A stretch of DNA of 64,000 bases from Isoetes taiwanensis (GCA_021234155.1 JAJEKV010000112.1:2286282-2350281); one strand, 5' to 3'. Numbered from the stretch's first letter, positions 23,911 through 34,394 are shown. The notes: generated by a model from the letters alone, not told the origin. A program made the numbers and translations.

Positions 23911-24056
23911 ATCTCAGAATTGTATGCCTAGGGGTATCCAGGATTTCTTGGACATCTTCCGCCCCCTTTGTTTACTATAATACTGTCGGTCAACTTGTAC
24001 TTCATGGTACTTTGGGTAAGCAGTACTTAATTCTTGTTTGATGCAATGCAGGAGTA

Positions 24057-24083
24057 ATGGCAAGGACAAAACAGACTGCCCGC
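24057..24083 (+). other. Exact histone H3 N-terminal tail (first nine codons)
   Basis: The codons read M-A-R-T-K-Q-T-A-R, identical to the start of histone H3 including Arg2, Thr3, Lys4 and Arg8. The next residue is Leu, where H3 has Lys9, and similarity stops. Removal of Met before Ala would expose the same free N-terminus as H3. The rest of the protein is not a histone. Confidence 0.95.
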
Positions 24084-25714
24084 TTGCCCGGCTATGGACC
24101 TGGGATTCCGCAGGTTGTTGCTGCTGCGAAAGGGACAGAACAGGATGTGACATTTCAAGGGATTGAAGTAGTTCTGGAGGAAATCACTTCTGTTGCTGAC
24201 AAATACACGTGGTGCATTGAAATTGGAAACGTAAATCCTAAGTCGAGCACGAACCATCTCAAGGATTTATGTTTATATTTTGTCGTGCCAGGGACAAAAA
24301 AGACAAGCAATGCTGGGATAGCAATTGATATGCTGGTAAGCGCAGAGGTACCCGGCGAGATAGAGGTTTATGTGGAAGACGTATTGGACAAGTCCTTCCG
24401 TGCATACAAGCTACCACTTGCCACTTATGACCCCCAACTCATGTCAGCAAGCATTACCAAAAATCAAAACTCCTGCGCCGCAAAGGGTTGGCAGCTCAAC
24501 TCATACGAGAGCTTGGAAAGATCTGGGATTAGGAAGCGTGGAGATGTTATAGATGGCTTCTACATAGTCAGGCAGTGGATTCTTGATCACAAGCAGACTA
24601 GGTCGAAGGGCTTGTATACAGAATATCATGGGAAGGCCCAGCCAAAAGTGTACGATACGGCCTGGTTGAGGTCTCGATATGGAGTTGCCAAAAGGGGAGA
24701 AGCAAAATGCAGAGAAGTCTAAGAATGTAGTAGTTGACAAAGGCACTGCTGCAAAGAAGAAGAGATCATCTTTGACAACAAACCCCAGCATTGAGACGCC
24801 AGTTGTGATGCTTGGAGGTATGGAAAAGAGACCAAGAACCTCTGATCCGAGCAATAGTGCCGGAGAATCTTCTGAACGAGAACCTGATCTTCAGTTGAGC
24901 AAGAAACAAAGAGCAGAAGAACAAGTAGACACCTCCTCTAAGAAATGAAGACGTCCCACTCCGCCTCAGACTCCATCTGGGACAAGCGAGGATAGTGAAA
25001 TGCCCAGCGATAGCGAAGAAGTGGGATCATTGCCAATTGTACAGTATACAGCCTCTACTGGGGAGTTAACACAGGAAAGTAGGCATGAATTATCTCAGAG
25101 CGCCATGTTGAACATCAAGCATAGGGAGAGGATTTATCCACTTGGTGTTGGGTTCGAAAATGACGCCAACATATTCAAGATGCATCAAGCCCCTGCAAAT
25201 ATGACTTGCAAGGTCATCAGTGCAGAACACGTGGATACCCTTTACGAATCTTTCATAACTATGCAAATGCATCCTCCTTGTGCAGATGTTGTTCCATTTG
25301 ACCCGTCGACAGGGCGTGCTATGAAATGGAAGAGAGCAAGTGATTTGGACAATGCGGAATTCTGGATCGTCAATGGAAATCACACTACAGTCGTTGCTCA
25401 AATCCTTGTGAACCAGGCTTTGGAATGGCCCCCAGAAAGGAAGCATTTAAAAGATTTGATATTTTTCTTTTATGCCAAGAGAAAGTGTCGTGTACTGGCT
25501 GGAAACCTAACTCCAACGGAATATGTTAAGGTCAGCCAGGAAACAAATGATATCATAGTCAAGACAATTCACGCAGTTGTCTTTTTCGAGGAGGTCCAGC
25601 AACTTCGCAATCAGTGGGAACTGTATGGCAAGCCCAAAAAAGGAAAGCGTGGTCAATCAACCGAAGGCGCTTACTCTGTAAGTTATCTCCCCATTAACCT
25701 GTCCCATGCAATCC

Positions 25715-25800
25715 AAATCGGGCGCCCGCCCAATTTCACCCAGGCATTATTCTTCCAAGCTCTCTCCATGCTCACTCCAAATAGGGCGGGCGCCCAATTT
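25715..25800 (+). repeat. Two element B palindromes within an intron
   Basis: Sites at 25715-25736 and 25779-25800 lie inside the 207-bp intron 25678-25884 (GTAAGT..TTGCAG). The intron happens to be open in frame. Confidence 0.92.
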
Positions 25801-26948
25801 CATACCCTTAATGACTGTCCATATTGTAGTTTCATCCAATTCTTGTGTCGTCTCAACTTGTCTTATAGTATCTTTTGTTTGCAGGAATGGCTAGCTATAG
25901 CAAAACAGACCCTGAAGAATAAGAGCATGCGGGACTATGATTACTTCGTCTATCTTGACGAAGAAACTTGGAATATGTGCACCCGTGTCGCTCAACTTTT
26001 TTACAAGGATGAGCTGAAGGATGAGAATGGCGACAGAATTGAAGTCAAAGATCGTCTAAGGATGTTCACAAACTGAAGTCTATGCACCCCATGGACTTGC
26101 AGAGATTAATGAGGGAGATCATGGCAGGCACCACGTTCATCAAGGCCACGAAGGCTTATAAAGAAAGACGTGTCATGAAGACAAGAGCGCAAGAATTAAG
26201 GAAAATTGGCATTGTTGAGCGTGCAATACTGAAATATTTAAGAGAGGTGAAGAAGTTAAAAGTCGAAAATATGGATGAAGTCAGACAGTTTCATCCCATA
26301 TTCACAGAGAACCTCATGCCAATGTTTGCAAACAGTGTCAGTGATTGGACAGAGAGTCGGAAAGAAGCTGAGAAGGAAAATCTTCCAGAGACTCTAATTA
26401 CAAAAGTTAACGAATACCTCCGTGGACCAGTTGAAGAGGGTTCAAAGGCTTTCAAATGCCTGACTGTCAGTCCACTGGAGATGTGTGTTAATGTCGTGAA
26501 TACGTCAGCACGTTTAGTTGGATGTGACTTTAGGAACCTTAAGAAATGGTCAGTAGAGGAGTATCAGAAATTCATGGATCAGATTAGTATCCTAACGGAC
26601 TAGCAGTTATACTGGATAACGATATTCATCAGCCAAGAGCATTTGAATGAGTGCTTGGCAGCAATGAAAACAATAGATGGTGGTAGTCGGGTGTGGATTG
26701 GAGCCTACCAGGATCCAAAAGCAAAGTCAGGATCCAAAAACAAAGTTCGTGAGCTTCAGAGTCTAGTCCTTGTCATGTACGTGGCCCGAGACCAAGCGGC
26801 AGCTCCTGCACTGGATGACTTGAATCTATGCTTTATAGACAGTGACCATCCACAAATGCATTCGAAATTTCCCCAGCATCTTAAAGAGGCAGAGGACATC
26901 GAGAAGAACTTGCCAGACATGGAGTGCTCCGCATGTAATATTCTTTCA

Positions 26949-26970
26949 AATAGGGCGGTCGCCCAATTTA
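26949..26970 (+). repeat. Element B palindrome within an intron
   Basis: One site with arms AAATAGGGCG and CGCCCAATTT lies in the intron that ends at the acceptor TTTCTGTTTCAG (~27004). Confidence 0.9.
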
Positions 26971-27830
26971 TGTGTTGCTTTTGCTGAAATAGTTTCTGTT
27001 TCAGCGTATTGGTTGTATCGTCCTTCCACAAACTAATGATGGAGGGTTGGAGCGTTCTTGATTTCTTTTCTGGAGGTTCATTCAGTCCTGCAGCACTATG
27101 CGAAGGATACAAAGCAACTTCCTTCAAGGCGGACGAGAACCTGCAGCTGAAGCTAGTACAGATCTTCGATCAACTAGAAATAATGTTGGATGAAAAGAAA
27201 TCAATGGCCCACCGGAGGCAGAAAATTGCAGAGGGCAAGAAGAAGAAATCTGGTTCCAAGCCTGTACAGTTACAAATCAATCCCCTGTCAGCAAATCCAT
27301 TCTCTGCTCAGAAAGTTCAAGAACTGCAGTCCACGGTCTGCCTGAGTAAGGAATCCCTTGCAGAGCAAATAAAGAAGGCTGCAGGAATAGGAAGTAAGGA
27401 TCTTTCCATCTTCCGAATGAAAAAAGATAGAATTAATATGTTGGCAGGTACCCAAGTGGTGAACACTCAGGATGTCATTGAGGGTAGCTCGAAATTCAAT
27501 GAGATAGTGGACAACGATCGTGAGGAATCCTTCGTCAAGGACACACCTCAAAGTCAACAGGACGAGGAGCCAGATAAAGCGCTAGATGATGAGGAAGAAC
27601 AAAGGGAGGTAGGCAATACAGGTGTCGAGAAGGAGACCGGTCAGGTAGAGACAGTTGAGGGAGGGGCAGGTGAAGAAGGTGGCACGCTGAGCAATGAAGA
27701 ATTCATTAACAGGATGGAAGATATAAAGCAAGCTGCCCAGCAAACAACAAGATCAACATACTGACGTTGACAACACTGAAGAGAACCCCCCAGACCCGTG
27801 AACAGAGGTTGCAGCTTAGGAGAGTTGCTG

Positions 27831-28089
27831 AAATTGGGCGGGCGCCCAATTTCAGCAGTCACATCTGTCGAATCAATATTATATCGTGTAATTTTGTATC
27901 TAAGATCAAATTTAAATCTTGTATCTTGTAATCTTGAAATTATCAAATACAAACTTTTCTTGTGATGCTGTTCATTCTATTGGATTTAATTTGTTGTATT
28001 GTCATTGAACGTCTGACATAATTGGGCGGGCGCCCAATTTCTCTTCGCTAGAAGAGTTCTCGCATAGAAATTGGGCGTGCGCCCAATTT
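27831..28089 (+). repeat. Three element B palindromes downstream of the H3-tail gene
   Basis: Sites at 27831-27852, 28019-28040 and 28068-28089 lie between the end of the large gene and the first accessory gene. Confidence 0.92.
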
Positions 28090-28256
28090 GAACCCTGACA
28101 TGAAGTCAAGTAGAAGTGCAGAAGAAGTGGAGGTCGAGAACCACGATTTTACAAAGTACTCAGGTTCGATACATGAAATAAAATTCACTAAGCTTATACA
28201 TCCTTACATATTTCAGAATTGCTTATATCATTATATCCTTATTACAGGGACACAAG

Positions 28257-28523
28257 TCACTCAACATCAACACTTGCTGAGGTGATGGCATTCAGCTCAT
28301 AGATCTCATGATCCGGATGCCAGATAAGGTGGATCACAACATGACTGAGCTCCAGGCAACGAATCTCAGGACCACGAGCTTTGGATTCCAGCCAGGGATC
28401 AAGCTTGACCCCCATTCTCAAGGATTCATCCAGATCACGGTAGCTCATGGAGCACCTAATGCTTTCGGATGTGCTCCGGACGAGGAGGCAAGGAAGCCAT
28501 GCGATATGAATGACCCTTACCAT
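28257..28523 (-). CDS. Small element-linked protein, family 'LDPWL', copy 1
   Basis: This ~88-residue frame contains MSYRDLDESLRMGVKLDPWL and, after a variable segment, HVVIHLIWHPDHEIYELNA. The conserved part is a MSYxDL helix, GxxLDPWL, then a hydrophobic VVIHLxWxPDxEIYEL strand. It pairs closely with the gene at 55765 (~70% identical in the core). The N-terminus is uncertain: ATG 28523 gives the longest form, but a one-base difference from the 55.8-kb copy shifts the frame upstream of the inner ATG at 28448. A CTATAAAAG TATA box lies just upstream. No known family is recognised. Confidence 0.6.
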   Translation of the reverse strand: MVRVIHIAWLPCLLVRSTSESIRCSMSYRDLDESLRMGVKLDPWLESKARGPEIRCLELSHVVIHLIWHPDHEIYELNAITSASVDVE

Positions 28524-28640
28524 CGACTAGAGCTGCTTTTATAGTGAAGTAAAATTATTGGTGTAGATTGTACCGCCATTATTGAGCGTGTACAAGTGTC
28601 ATGTACAATTATCATGTATAGTTATCATGTACACGTACGA
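28524..28640 (-). promoter_or_regulatory. Promoter of small-protein copy 1
   Basis: Read leftward, this sequence parallels 55570-55685: GTACA-rich repeats, AATAATGGCG, CAATCTACACCAATAATT, TTTTACTTCACTATAAAAG. Conservation across two elements points to a functional promoter with a TATA box. Confidence 0.7.
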
Positions 28641-28641
28641 G

Positions 28642-28744
28642 AAATTGGGCGGCCGCCCATTTTCAAGCGGAGCGAGTTACTTCGGTTTTTTGATGACAAT
28701 TTGGAATAAAGCATTCCAACGGAAATTGGGCGCCCGCCCAATTT
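28642..28744 (+). repeat. Two element B palindromes between accessory genes
   Basis: Sites at 28642-28663 and 28723-28744 flank the upstream region of small-protein copy 1. Confidence 0.92.
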
Positions 28745-28839
28745 CAGCGCCAGCAACGGATATCAATATTGTTTCACAGGAGTCATATACAAGTTAGACT
28801 AATAGTTTATCTGATTACAACAAGATGACAAGTAATGAT

Positions 28840-29088
28840 CTAGGGGGACTCTTCTGAGTCATTCTCACCAGCCACCCCAGTGATCTTTTCTATCATGTAC
28901 ATTTGATGCTCTCTATTCCATATCAGATGGATGATAACATCGAAGGGATCAGGATAATGGCGAGGATTGAGAGCGACAGTGGTCATCCAATCTTCCATGG
29001 CTATTTCTCGCTCGCGGCACTGCTTGAAGTTTTCGTGATTCATCTTGCAGGTAATGGAATCACGTTCAGGACCAGAATGAGACCACAT
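28840..29088 (-). CDS. Small element-linked protein, copy 2 (divergent)
   Basis: The 82-residue frame from ATG 29088 contains MNHENFKQCREREIAMEDWM and DVIIHLIWNREHQMYMIEKI. It aligns along its length with the other small proteins but LDPWL has become MEDWM. A TATA box (GGGTATAAATATATATG on the minus strand, ~29130-29147) suits this start rather than an upstream ATG at 29130. It diverges from copy 3. Function unknown. Confidence 0.6.
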   Translation of the reverse strand: MWSHSGPERDSITCKMNHENFKQCREREIAMEDWMTTVALNPRHYPDPFDVIIHLIWNREHQMYMIEKITGVAGENDSEESP

Positions 29089-29291
29089 GGCTACACGAAG
29101 GCCAAATTTGATGGACAAATTTGGTTTCATATATATTTATACCCACCAAAATTATTGACGGTATTGTACACAACAATTATTGGATATACATACTGCTCGT
29201 ATGTACACCCAATAATGTTGCTACAGTGGTCATCAATAATTCCATGGCTATAAATATAGCCGCATTCGAGTGCACAGCACATTCATTTGCT
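29089..29291. promoter_or_regulatory. Shared divergent promoter of small-protein copies 2 and 3
   Basis: Two outward-facing TATA boxes lie near the ends: GGTATAAATATATATG leftward and GCTATAAATATAGCC rightward (~29250). Between them AATTATTGACGGTATTGTAC and GTACACCCAATAATGTTG are imperfect mirror copies, suggesting an inverted duplication of one promoter. Confidence 0.65.
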
Positions 29292-29537
29292 ATGTCTTGC
29301 CGTCCTACTAGAGCTCTTCAGAGGTCGAATCTTGATACCCTCACTTGCCTTATGACTTTCGACGATCTTCATGCATGCCATGTCAAAGGGATCACCCTTG
29401 ATCCCTGGCTGCATGGGGTAGCTACTGGTCGAAAGAAAGACTCCCCCGGCGAGTACCATGTTACTATCCATATTGTTTGGGTTCCGGAGCGCGAGGCTTA
29501 TGAGATTGACAAAATCACCAATAAATACAATCTATGA
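29292..29537 (+). CDS. Small element-linked protein, copy 3
   Basis: The 81-residue frame starts MSCRPTRALQ about 40 bp after a TATA box. It contains MTFDDLHACHVKGITLDPWL and YHVTIHIVWVPEREAYEIDK, the family signature. It is intact, with ATG and stop. The fold looks like a small alpha/beta domain. It could be a regulatory or DNA-binding accessory factor, but no function can be assigned. Confidence 0.7.
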   Translation: MSCRPTRALQRSNLDTLTCLMTFDDLHACHVKGITLDPWLHGVATGRKKDSPGEYHVTIHIVWVPEREAYEIDKITNKYNL

Positions 29538-29691
29538 GTCATGTATTTAATGAGTTCATAAGAATTTATTATTGATATGACTGTATTATGTAGCATTCAC
29601 ATGTGATTTTATAGTGTTCAATTACTTTTATTTGTGTTGGATGAATTATATTTGTGACAGTCTGTATTTCTATATTCTCGCAACTCTAACG

Positions 29692-29780
29692 AAATAGGGT
29701 GGGCGCCTAATTTCCTTTGGAGGCATCTAGGAAACTTTGTTCAGACGAATACCAGGGCAAATTGGGCGGGCGCCCAATTT
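29692..29780 (+). repeat. Rightmost element B palindromes
   Basis: Sites at 29692-29713 (arms AAATAGGGTG and CGCCTAATTT) and 29759-29780 (perfect arms) are the last ones seen. They give a minimum right limit for element B. Confidence 0.9.
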
Positions 29781-29974
29781 GCACACAACAAATTGGTGTC
29801 TTGAAATTGTGGGTTATGCTCCTTCATAAAAATAGATAGAACCAGTTCCATTCATATAGAATTGCAGTACATAGATGGGGTACACATATTATAAAATCAA
29901 TGAAACATCATGCCTCGATGTAGATAGTTCGACAAAAACAGAATAGAGAGTAGAAAATATCAGGAAGCCAGGTT

Positions 29975-30472
29975 TCAGTCAATGCCTAGTTCGACCTGAA
30001 TAAGATCACCCAGATCGAACTCATCAATGTAATTTCTGCTATACATATCCAGCCATTCATCCAATTCAAGGATCGAATGAGGAGTGTTGACAATGAGCTT
30101 GGTTACCAAAGCTTTACGTTGCCTTTTTTCCTTCTTATAAAGCTTCTTAAATAATGGCTTGAAGGTGTTGTGCAGCCAAACATCCTCTAATTCGAGTAGC
30201 CTCTTCATGGCCTCTCCCCTGTAAACATGTCGTTTCAATGATATCAGGCAAGCTTCTAGCTCCACCCTACTGAGTTGATCATTGCTTTCCTTTAACAACT
30301 CTTCCCTACGAAGGAGCTTCATGACCTGCCCACTGATTTCCTTTCTTCCATTCTGGTTTATCTCATTCTGCACTTCAACCTGCAACTTATTCGCGTGGGC
30401 TAAGATTGGCTCACTAATATGGGACTGCATTTCAGTCATTGTTAGTCCATACCGGCGCCTCGTTTCAACCAT
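29975..30472 (-). CDS. Unrecognised 165-residue helical protein at the right of element B
   Basis: The frame starts MVETRRRYGLTMTEMQSH and is rich in charged helices (KLLRREELLKESNDQLSRVE; KKLYKKEKRQRKALV), ending DLGDLIQVELGID. It is intact from ATG to stop and far longer than chance frames nearby. It lies 195 bp beyond the last element B palindrome, so it is probably a B accessory gene, but no relative exists in A or the visible part of C. It could also be the last exon of a longer gene. I recognise no family. Confidence 0.6.
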   Translation of the reverse strand: MVETRRRYGLTMTEMQSHISEPILAHANKLQVEVQNEINQNGRKEISGQVMKLLRREELLKESNDQLSRVELEACLISLKRHVYRGEAMKRLLELEDVWLHNTFKPLFKKLYKKEKRQRKALVTKLIVNTPHSILELDEWLDMYSRNYIDEFDLGDLIQVELGID

Positions 30473-30989
30473 TCTCACTGCTTCGTTATGAATCTATGCT
30501 GCACAGATTTGCAAAACAAAGCTTGACTAGCAACACCTCTTATACAGAAGGCGCTTTTGCACGACCCCGAGTTTGTTGTGTGTTTCTTGGCTTAATAGAA
30601 ATAGCACCTGCCATCTCACCTACCTGCACATTTCCCGAAAATTTGCATCACTTTATTAAAAAAAACCATAGTATTCCAGAAATTTGCGTCAATTTCGGAG
30701 GCGTATGGACTCAGGGAAAGTCCATATATAATGAAACAGTGCTTTCAATAAGATGTGTGGAAGTTCCAATTCTTGTAGCCTCAAGAACACTTTATCTCTT
30801 GCAGTAGTATCAAATGCCTTTCTAAAATCAACAAAGTAGCAGTACAGTGTTTTGCTTTATGGCTTCATTTTTCCCATCAAGACTCTTAGTGTGACCAGCT
30901 AATCGACTGTAGAATGATGTGGTCTATATCCGCCTACTCCATTTCTTTTTTTTTGATTTGTCACTGCCCATTTTGTGGTTCAAATTTCT

Positions 30990-31941
30990 ATCACATCTTG
31001 CTGTACCATTTTGCCATCCCACTACTTACGATGTTAGTCTTGTAGTTTTTTGGGTTGAGTGGGTCTCCATCTTTAAGTAGTGCAATCATTTTGTTGCATT
31101 TCCAACTAACAGGGAGCCCTTCCTTGAGCATTGAGTTGAACATTCTTGTTACCATTGTTACTAGAACCTGCCCACTTGTCTTGAAGATACCTATAGTAAA
31201 ACACAGCAGGCCTTGTGCTTTATTGTCGCTTAGCTGATACATTGCCCTTTCTATTTCATCTATTCTATTCCTATTCTGTAGAGTTTATTTAAGTGCTCTT
31301 TCCATACTTTGTGATCCCTTATCCTAACCTTGTTCTGCTTTTTCTTGAACACTTTCCAAAAATCCTTCGGAGGTTTTTTTATCTGGTATATTTTTCTCAC
31401 TTAGTGTTCCTTCATGAATGCTCGTTTCTTTCATTTTATTATCAGCGTATAATTTCTTTCAAACTTCTTGTATCTATCTGATCCCTTCCATAATCTTGCA
31501 TTTTGTTGTGCTCTCGCAAATTCACGGTCGTACCACCTTGATTGCTGAATATTCGAGTTTGGTTGTACATAGACTACAGTTAGAAAGAAGTCTTCTTTAT
31601 TGATTATTGGTAATTGTACAACAATATGAGCCTATTTTACTATCTAGGGTACGAACAGAAAGAATCGTTTGCATATTAGTTTCCATCTGTTGAGAACCAT
31701 CCTCCATCTTTAAATCCTCTATAATGCCATTCTCCACTGCGAAGAGCAAAAATTGAAAAAGTGCCACAATAGTAAATAAGTAAGGAGCTAACGGACAACC
31801 TTCAGGTATACCACGACCGATGCTAAAAATAGGGGAAGACTTGTCATAACAATGTATAGTCACCCTGGCAGACATAAGAAGTTCCATCACCATAGACATA
31901 AAAGCATTCCTACATCCAAATGCTAGCATCATTCTCTTCAA
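30990..31941 (-). pseudogene. Decayed LINE reverse transcriptase
   Basis: Minus-strand fragments carry LLKDGDPLNPKNYKTN and GIPEGCPLAPYLFTIVALFQ, two reverse transcriptase blocks of plant LINEs. Frames are broken and the order on the minus strand is collapsed by deletions or rearrangement. No full ORF survives. Confidence 0.75.
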
Positions 31942-32075
31942 GGAGTCCCATCAGACACTATCATAACCTTCAATAATATTAACTTGAGAAAAAAAAATTG
32001 ATCAGCTTTACATGCCGAGTGGGTGCCTTCAAAGTAGCCGCAACATTATTATGATGGAGGAAACCGCAATGGGGA

Positions 32076-32166
32076 GGGGGTTTCCTGAAATAAACCCCCG
32101 GCGTCCGCCATGAAGCGGGCGGCCAGCCGAAGGCGCCGCCGCCAGGGGTTTATTTCAGAAAACCCC
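32076..32166. repeat. Hairpin with GC-rich loop
   Basis: GGGGTTTCCTGAAATAAACCCC (32077-32098) and its inverse at 32145-32166 pair at 21 of 22 positions around a 46-bp GC-rich spacer. It abuts the MITE-like element at 32184. Confidence 0.85.
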
Positions 32167-32183
32167 GAAATATTATTGCGCCA

Positions 32184-32881
32184 CGTAAATGTCCGTAAGG
32201 CGGAATTTTTTGCTACGTGACAAAAAAAATAGGTCTATGGCAAGTTCTGGCCCCTGTTTCTGTGACGCCCGGAGTTCCGGAGCTCCGATTTTGCCAAGGT
32301 GCAGGCCGGGCTGTCTGAGTATTTGCAGCTCTGAAGGAAGCTTGGATGGAGATTCTTGGCGGTATTGCAGTAGTTTGGCTGCTCGGGTGCATGCTCAAAT
32401 CCAACAGACCCTAACCTAGTTGAGTAGATCCGGCAAAAGATCTTGCCCTGCCCTGCGAAACTTGAACCTTGCAGGGCTTCTCTAAATCCCTCTCAAAATC
32501 TTTCAGGGCAAAAGAATCAGAAACACCCTGAATCAGGCCCTGAAGCACCTATTCTTTGAGATCTTCGACCTTCGACCTGTTCTGCCCTGCAAAGATGTTG
32601 CCCTGCGAATGCTTTGGCCTACAGAACTCTACCTTGCAAAGATCTTGCAACCTTATGAAAAAATAGGGACGATCCGGCAATGACCAGGGCTCGTTCATGA
32701 CGAAGGAAAAAAAAATGAAAAGGGATATCTGTGAACCGAGCTCCAGAGCTCTTGGCATTGCATCATTACTTCAAGATCCTCCAGAGCTCTGGCGGCGCCG
32801 CCTGGCCTCCCCACCAGGCCGGTTTCTTGTTTTAAGGAAAGACATAAAAAACACGAAAATTCCGCTTTGCGGACGTTTACG
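32184..32881. mobile_element. MITE-like element (~700 bp)
   Basis: The ends are inverted: CGTAAATGTCCGTAAGGCGG at left and the complement of CGTAAACGTCCGCAAAGCGG at right, continuing into AATTTT. The interior has no ORF but repeats of CCCTGC(G/A)AA and GAGCTC. No clear target duplication was found. Class unknown. Confidence 0.7.
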
Positions 32882-33966
32882 GATGGCACTAGTAGCTGAG
32901 ATGGGGATTCAAGAGGTAATTGAGATTGTTCGAATGGATGTGATAGCACAGAAGATGCCTTTAGAGCATGGGGTACAAGAGTGTCATTTTCCGACAGATT
33001 GCCCTTTCTGGCATTCTTTGTTTTCTAGATGAGAGATGCTTTAGGATGAATCACAGTTTGTCTTCTTACACGCACTTCCTACATTTTGTGATGAATTTAA
33101 GACGTATTTTACTCCCTGTCCAAGATTGGCAGCAACAAGTCTTCAGATTGCACCGTTATATCGGTCATGTGTCTTTGTGGAGGATGAACCGGAAGATTGT
33201 TAGCCACTCGAGTCAAAAACCATTGATCCCGCTCCTTGAGTGGAAAATTTGCAGAACAGCTGCGAAGACGCCAACTGACCATTCTAGTACCAATCTTCTA
33301 CGGAATAGAACAGAGAAAACATCATTCTGTGCCCAACTTTGCTAGAGGTGAGGATCGACATTTGCTAACAAGGAGGGCAGCATGTTTGGCATTAATGGAA
33401 TCCACCATGATGATGAATTCAATAGGACGCACCCTAAAACAGAAGACCCTTCAGAAATGCTGAGGCATTGGCATGCAGTTTGACAGCTGAAAACAACGCT
33501 CTGGAAGCTACACTTGAAATGCTAGCTTACTTAACACAACCAAAATGGAACAAAAGACTGATGGAACTTTTCTACAATAGAAACATTTTCTGCAACTTGC
33601 TCTCCGGAGCCAAAATGACAGAAGCCATATAAATATGCATGGAACATAATATTGACTTTGCCACTGTGATTCGGCGGAAATTGAGAGCCTGCGATATTTC
33701 CATCAATTGAGGTATCAGCGTAAACCTACCAAGATGTCTTCGCAGAAGATATTGGCGGAGATGTCAATGTGAAATGAAATGCTCAATATTTTGGAGCACC
33801 TAAGTTGCAACTGCAATTTCCAGGGGACATCAATCAGCATAGTTGATGCTGGCTCAAATGAGAGCCACAAAGCTGAGCACTTTTTCAATTCAGAAGGCAA
33901 TTAGAAGCAATGGAAAACATATCCAGAAGTTCTTTTGTGTCTATCAAATTCTTCTTGTCGGCTTGT
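32882..33966. other. No recognised gene
   Basis: Short interrupted frames only. Sequence around 33000-33480 reads like broken coding DNA on the plus strand but I cannot assign a family. Confidence 0.4.
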
Positions 33967-34048
33967 AGAAGGAGAAGGAGAAGGAGAAGGAGAAGGAGAA
34001 GGAGAAGGAGAAGGAGAAGGAGAAGGAGAAGGAGAAGGAGAAGGAGAA
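33967..34048 (+). repeat. (GGAGAA)n microsatellite
   Basis: About 13 perfect GGAGAA hexamers. The poly-Leu and Ser-Pro frames seen across it are artefacts of the repeat. Confidence 0.97.
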
Positions 34049-34394
34049 TGCCTAATGTCATATTGATCTCGAGCACCACATGACAGCGAATACATGGTGT
34101 GAGATCAACTTCTAATAGCAAACTTTAGATCATGCTTTCATCTATTCAACAATTGGCAATCGTTTCATAGTGATAAAGGGAGTGATGGAAAAACCCGAGC
34201 CACCCATTTCATACCCATAAGTCGTGTTCCACCTTATGACACCTGCAAATCGAGTGTGCCATCGGTAAGATTGGTCCATCCTGAGATATCAGTACCTATA
34301 CTCATGTTCTTTAAGAATTCATAATATGATTAAAATCCCTAATATAATAGCCAACCTTTTCCTTGTTAGCAGGATCAACACTATTTCCACTTTT

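Larger units (their letters stand above)
24057..27764 (+). pseudogene. Histone-H3-tail / ParB-like / methyltransferase-like gene of element B
   Basis: The ATG follows an in-frame TGA at 24039, and GCAG just upstream may be a 5'-leader splice acceptor. The protein starts MARTKQTARLPGYGPG. A domain shared with element C follows (WCIEIGN..LKDLCLYF..GWQLNSYESL), then a charged linker, the ParB/Srx-like FWIVNGNHTTVVAQIL, a helical region, and VLDFFSGGSFSPAALCEGY (motif I-like). The position of the DPPY motif reads LVGCDFRNLKKW, so catalysis is probably lost. The C-terminus is acidic. Introns at 25678-25884 and ~26940-27004 both carry element B palindromes. Lesions: frameshift ~24700, TGA 24946, frameshift ~26070, TAG 26601. 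Present in a single damaged copy here; a working relative may exist elsewhere in the genome. Confidence 0.8.
9703..30490 (+). mobile_element. Element B: DUF7869 + ParB/methyltransferase-like DNA element, split by element A
   Basis: B comprises a leftward transposase-like gene (9803-12955), a central divergent region, a rightward ParB/methyltransferase-like gene starting with a histone H3 tail (24057-27764), and small accessory genes to the right (28257-30472). About 20 copies of a palindrome with half-site AAATTGGGCG mark its extent from 12966 to 29780. Element A occupies 13132-21731 inside it, and a LINE fragment lies at 22290-23362. Terminal inverted repeats were not found, so both outer limits are estimates: the left is set by the end of the neighbouring retroelement-like unit, the right by the last plausible gene. 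Both major genes are disrupted. Confidence 0.7.

Noticed and set aside
24057-24722. Histone H3 gene
   Set aside because: Only the first nine residues match. The following sequence lacks the H3 histone fold and continues into ParB/methyltransferase-like domains.
33885-34121. Poly-leucine and Ser-Pro repeat proteins
   Set aside because: Direct translations of the (GGAGAA)n microsatellite.
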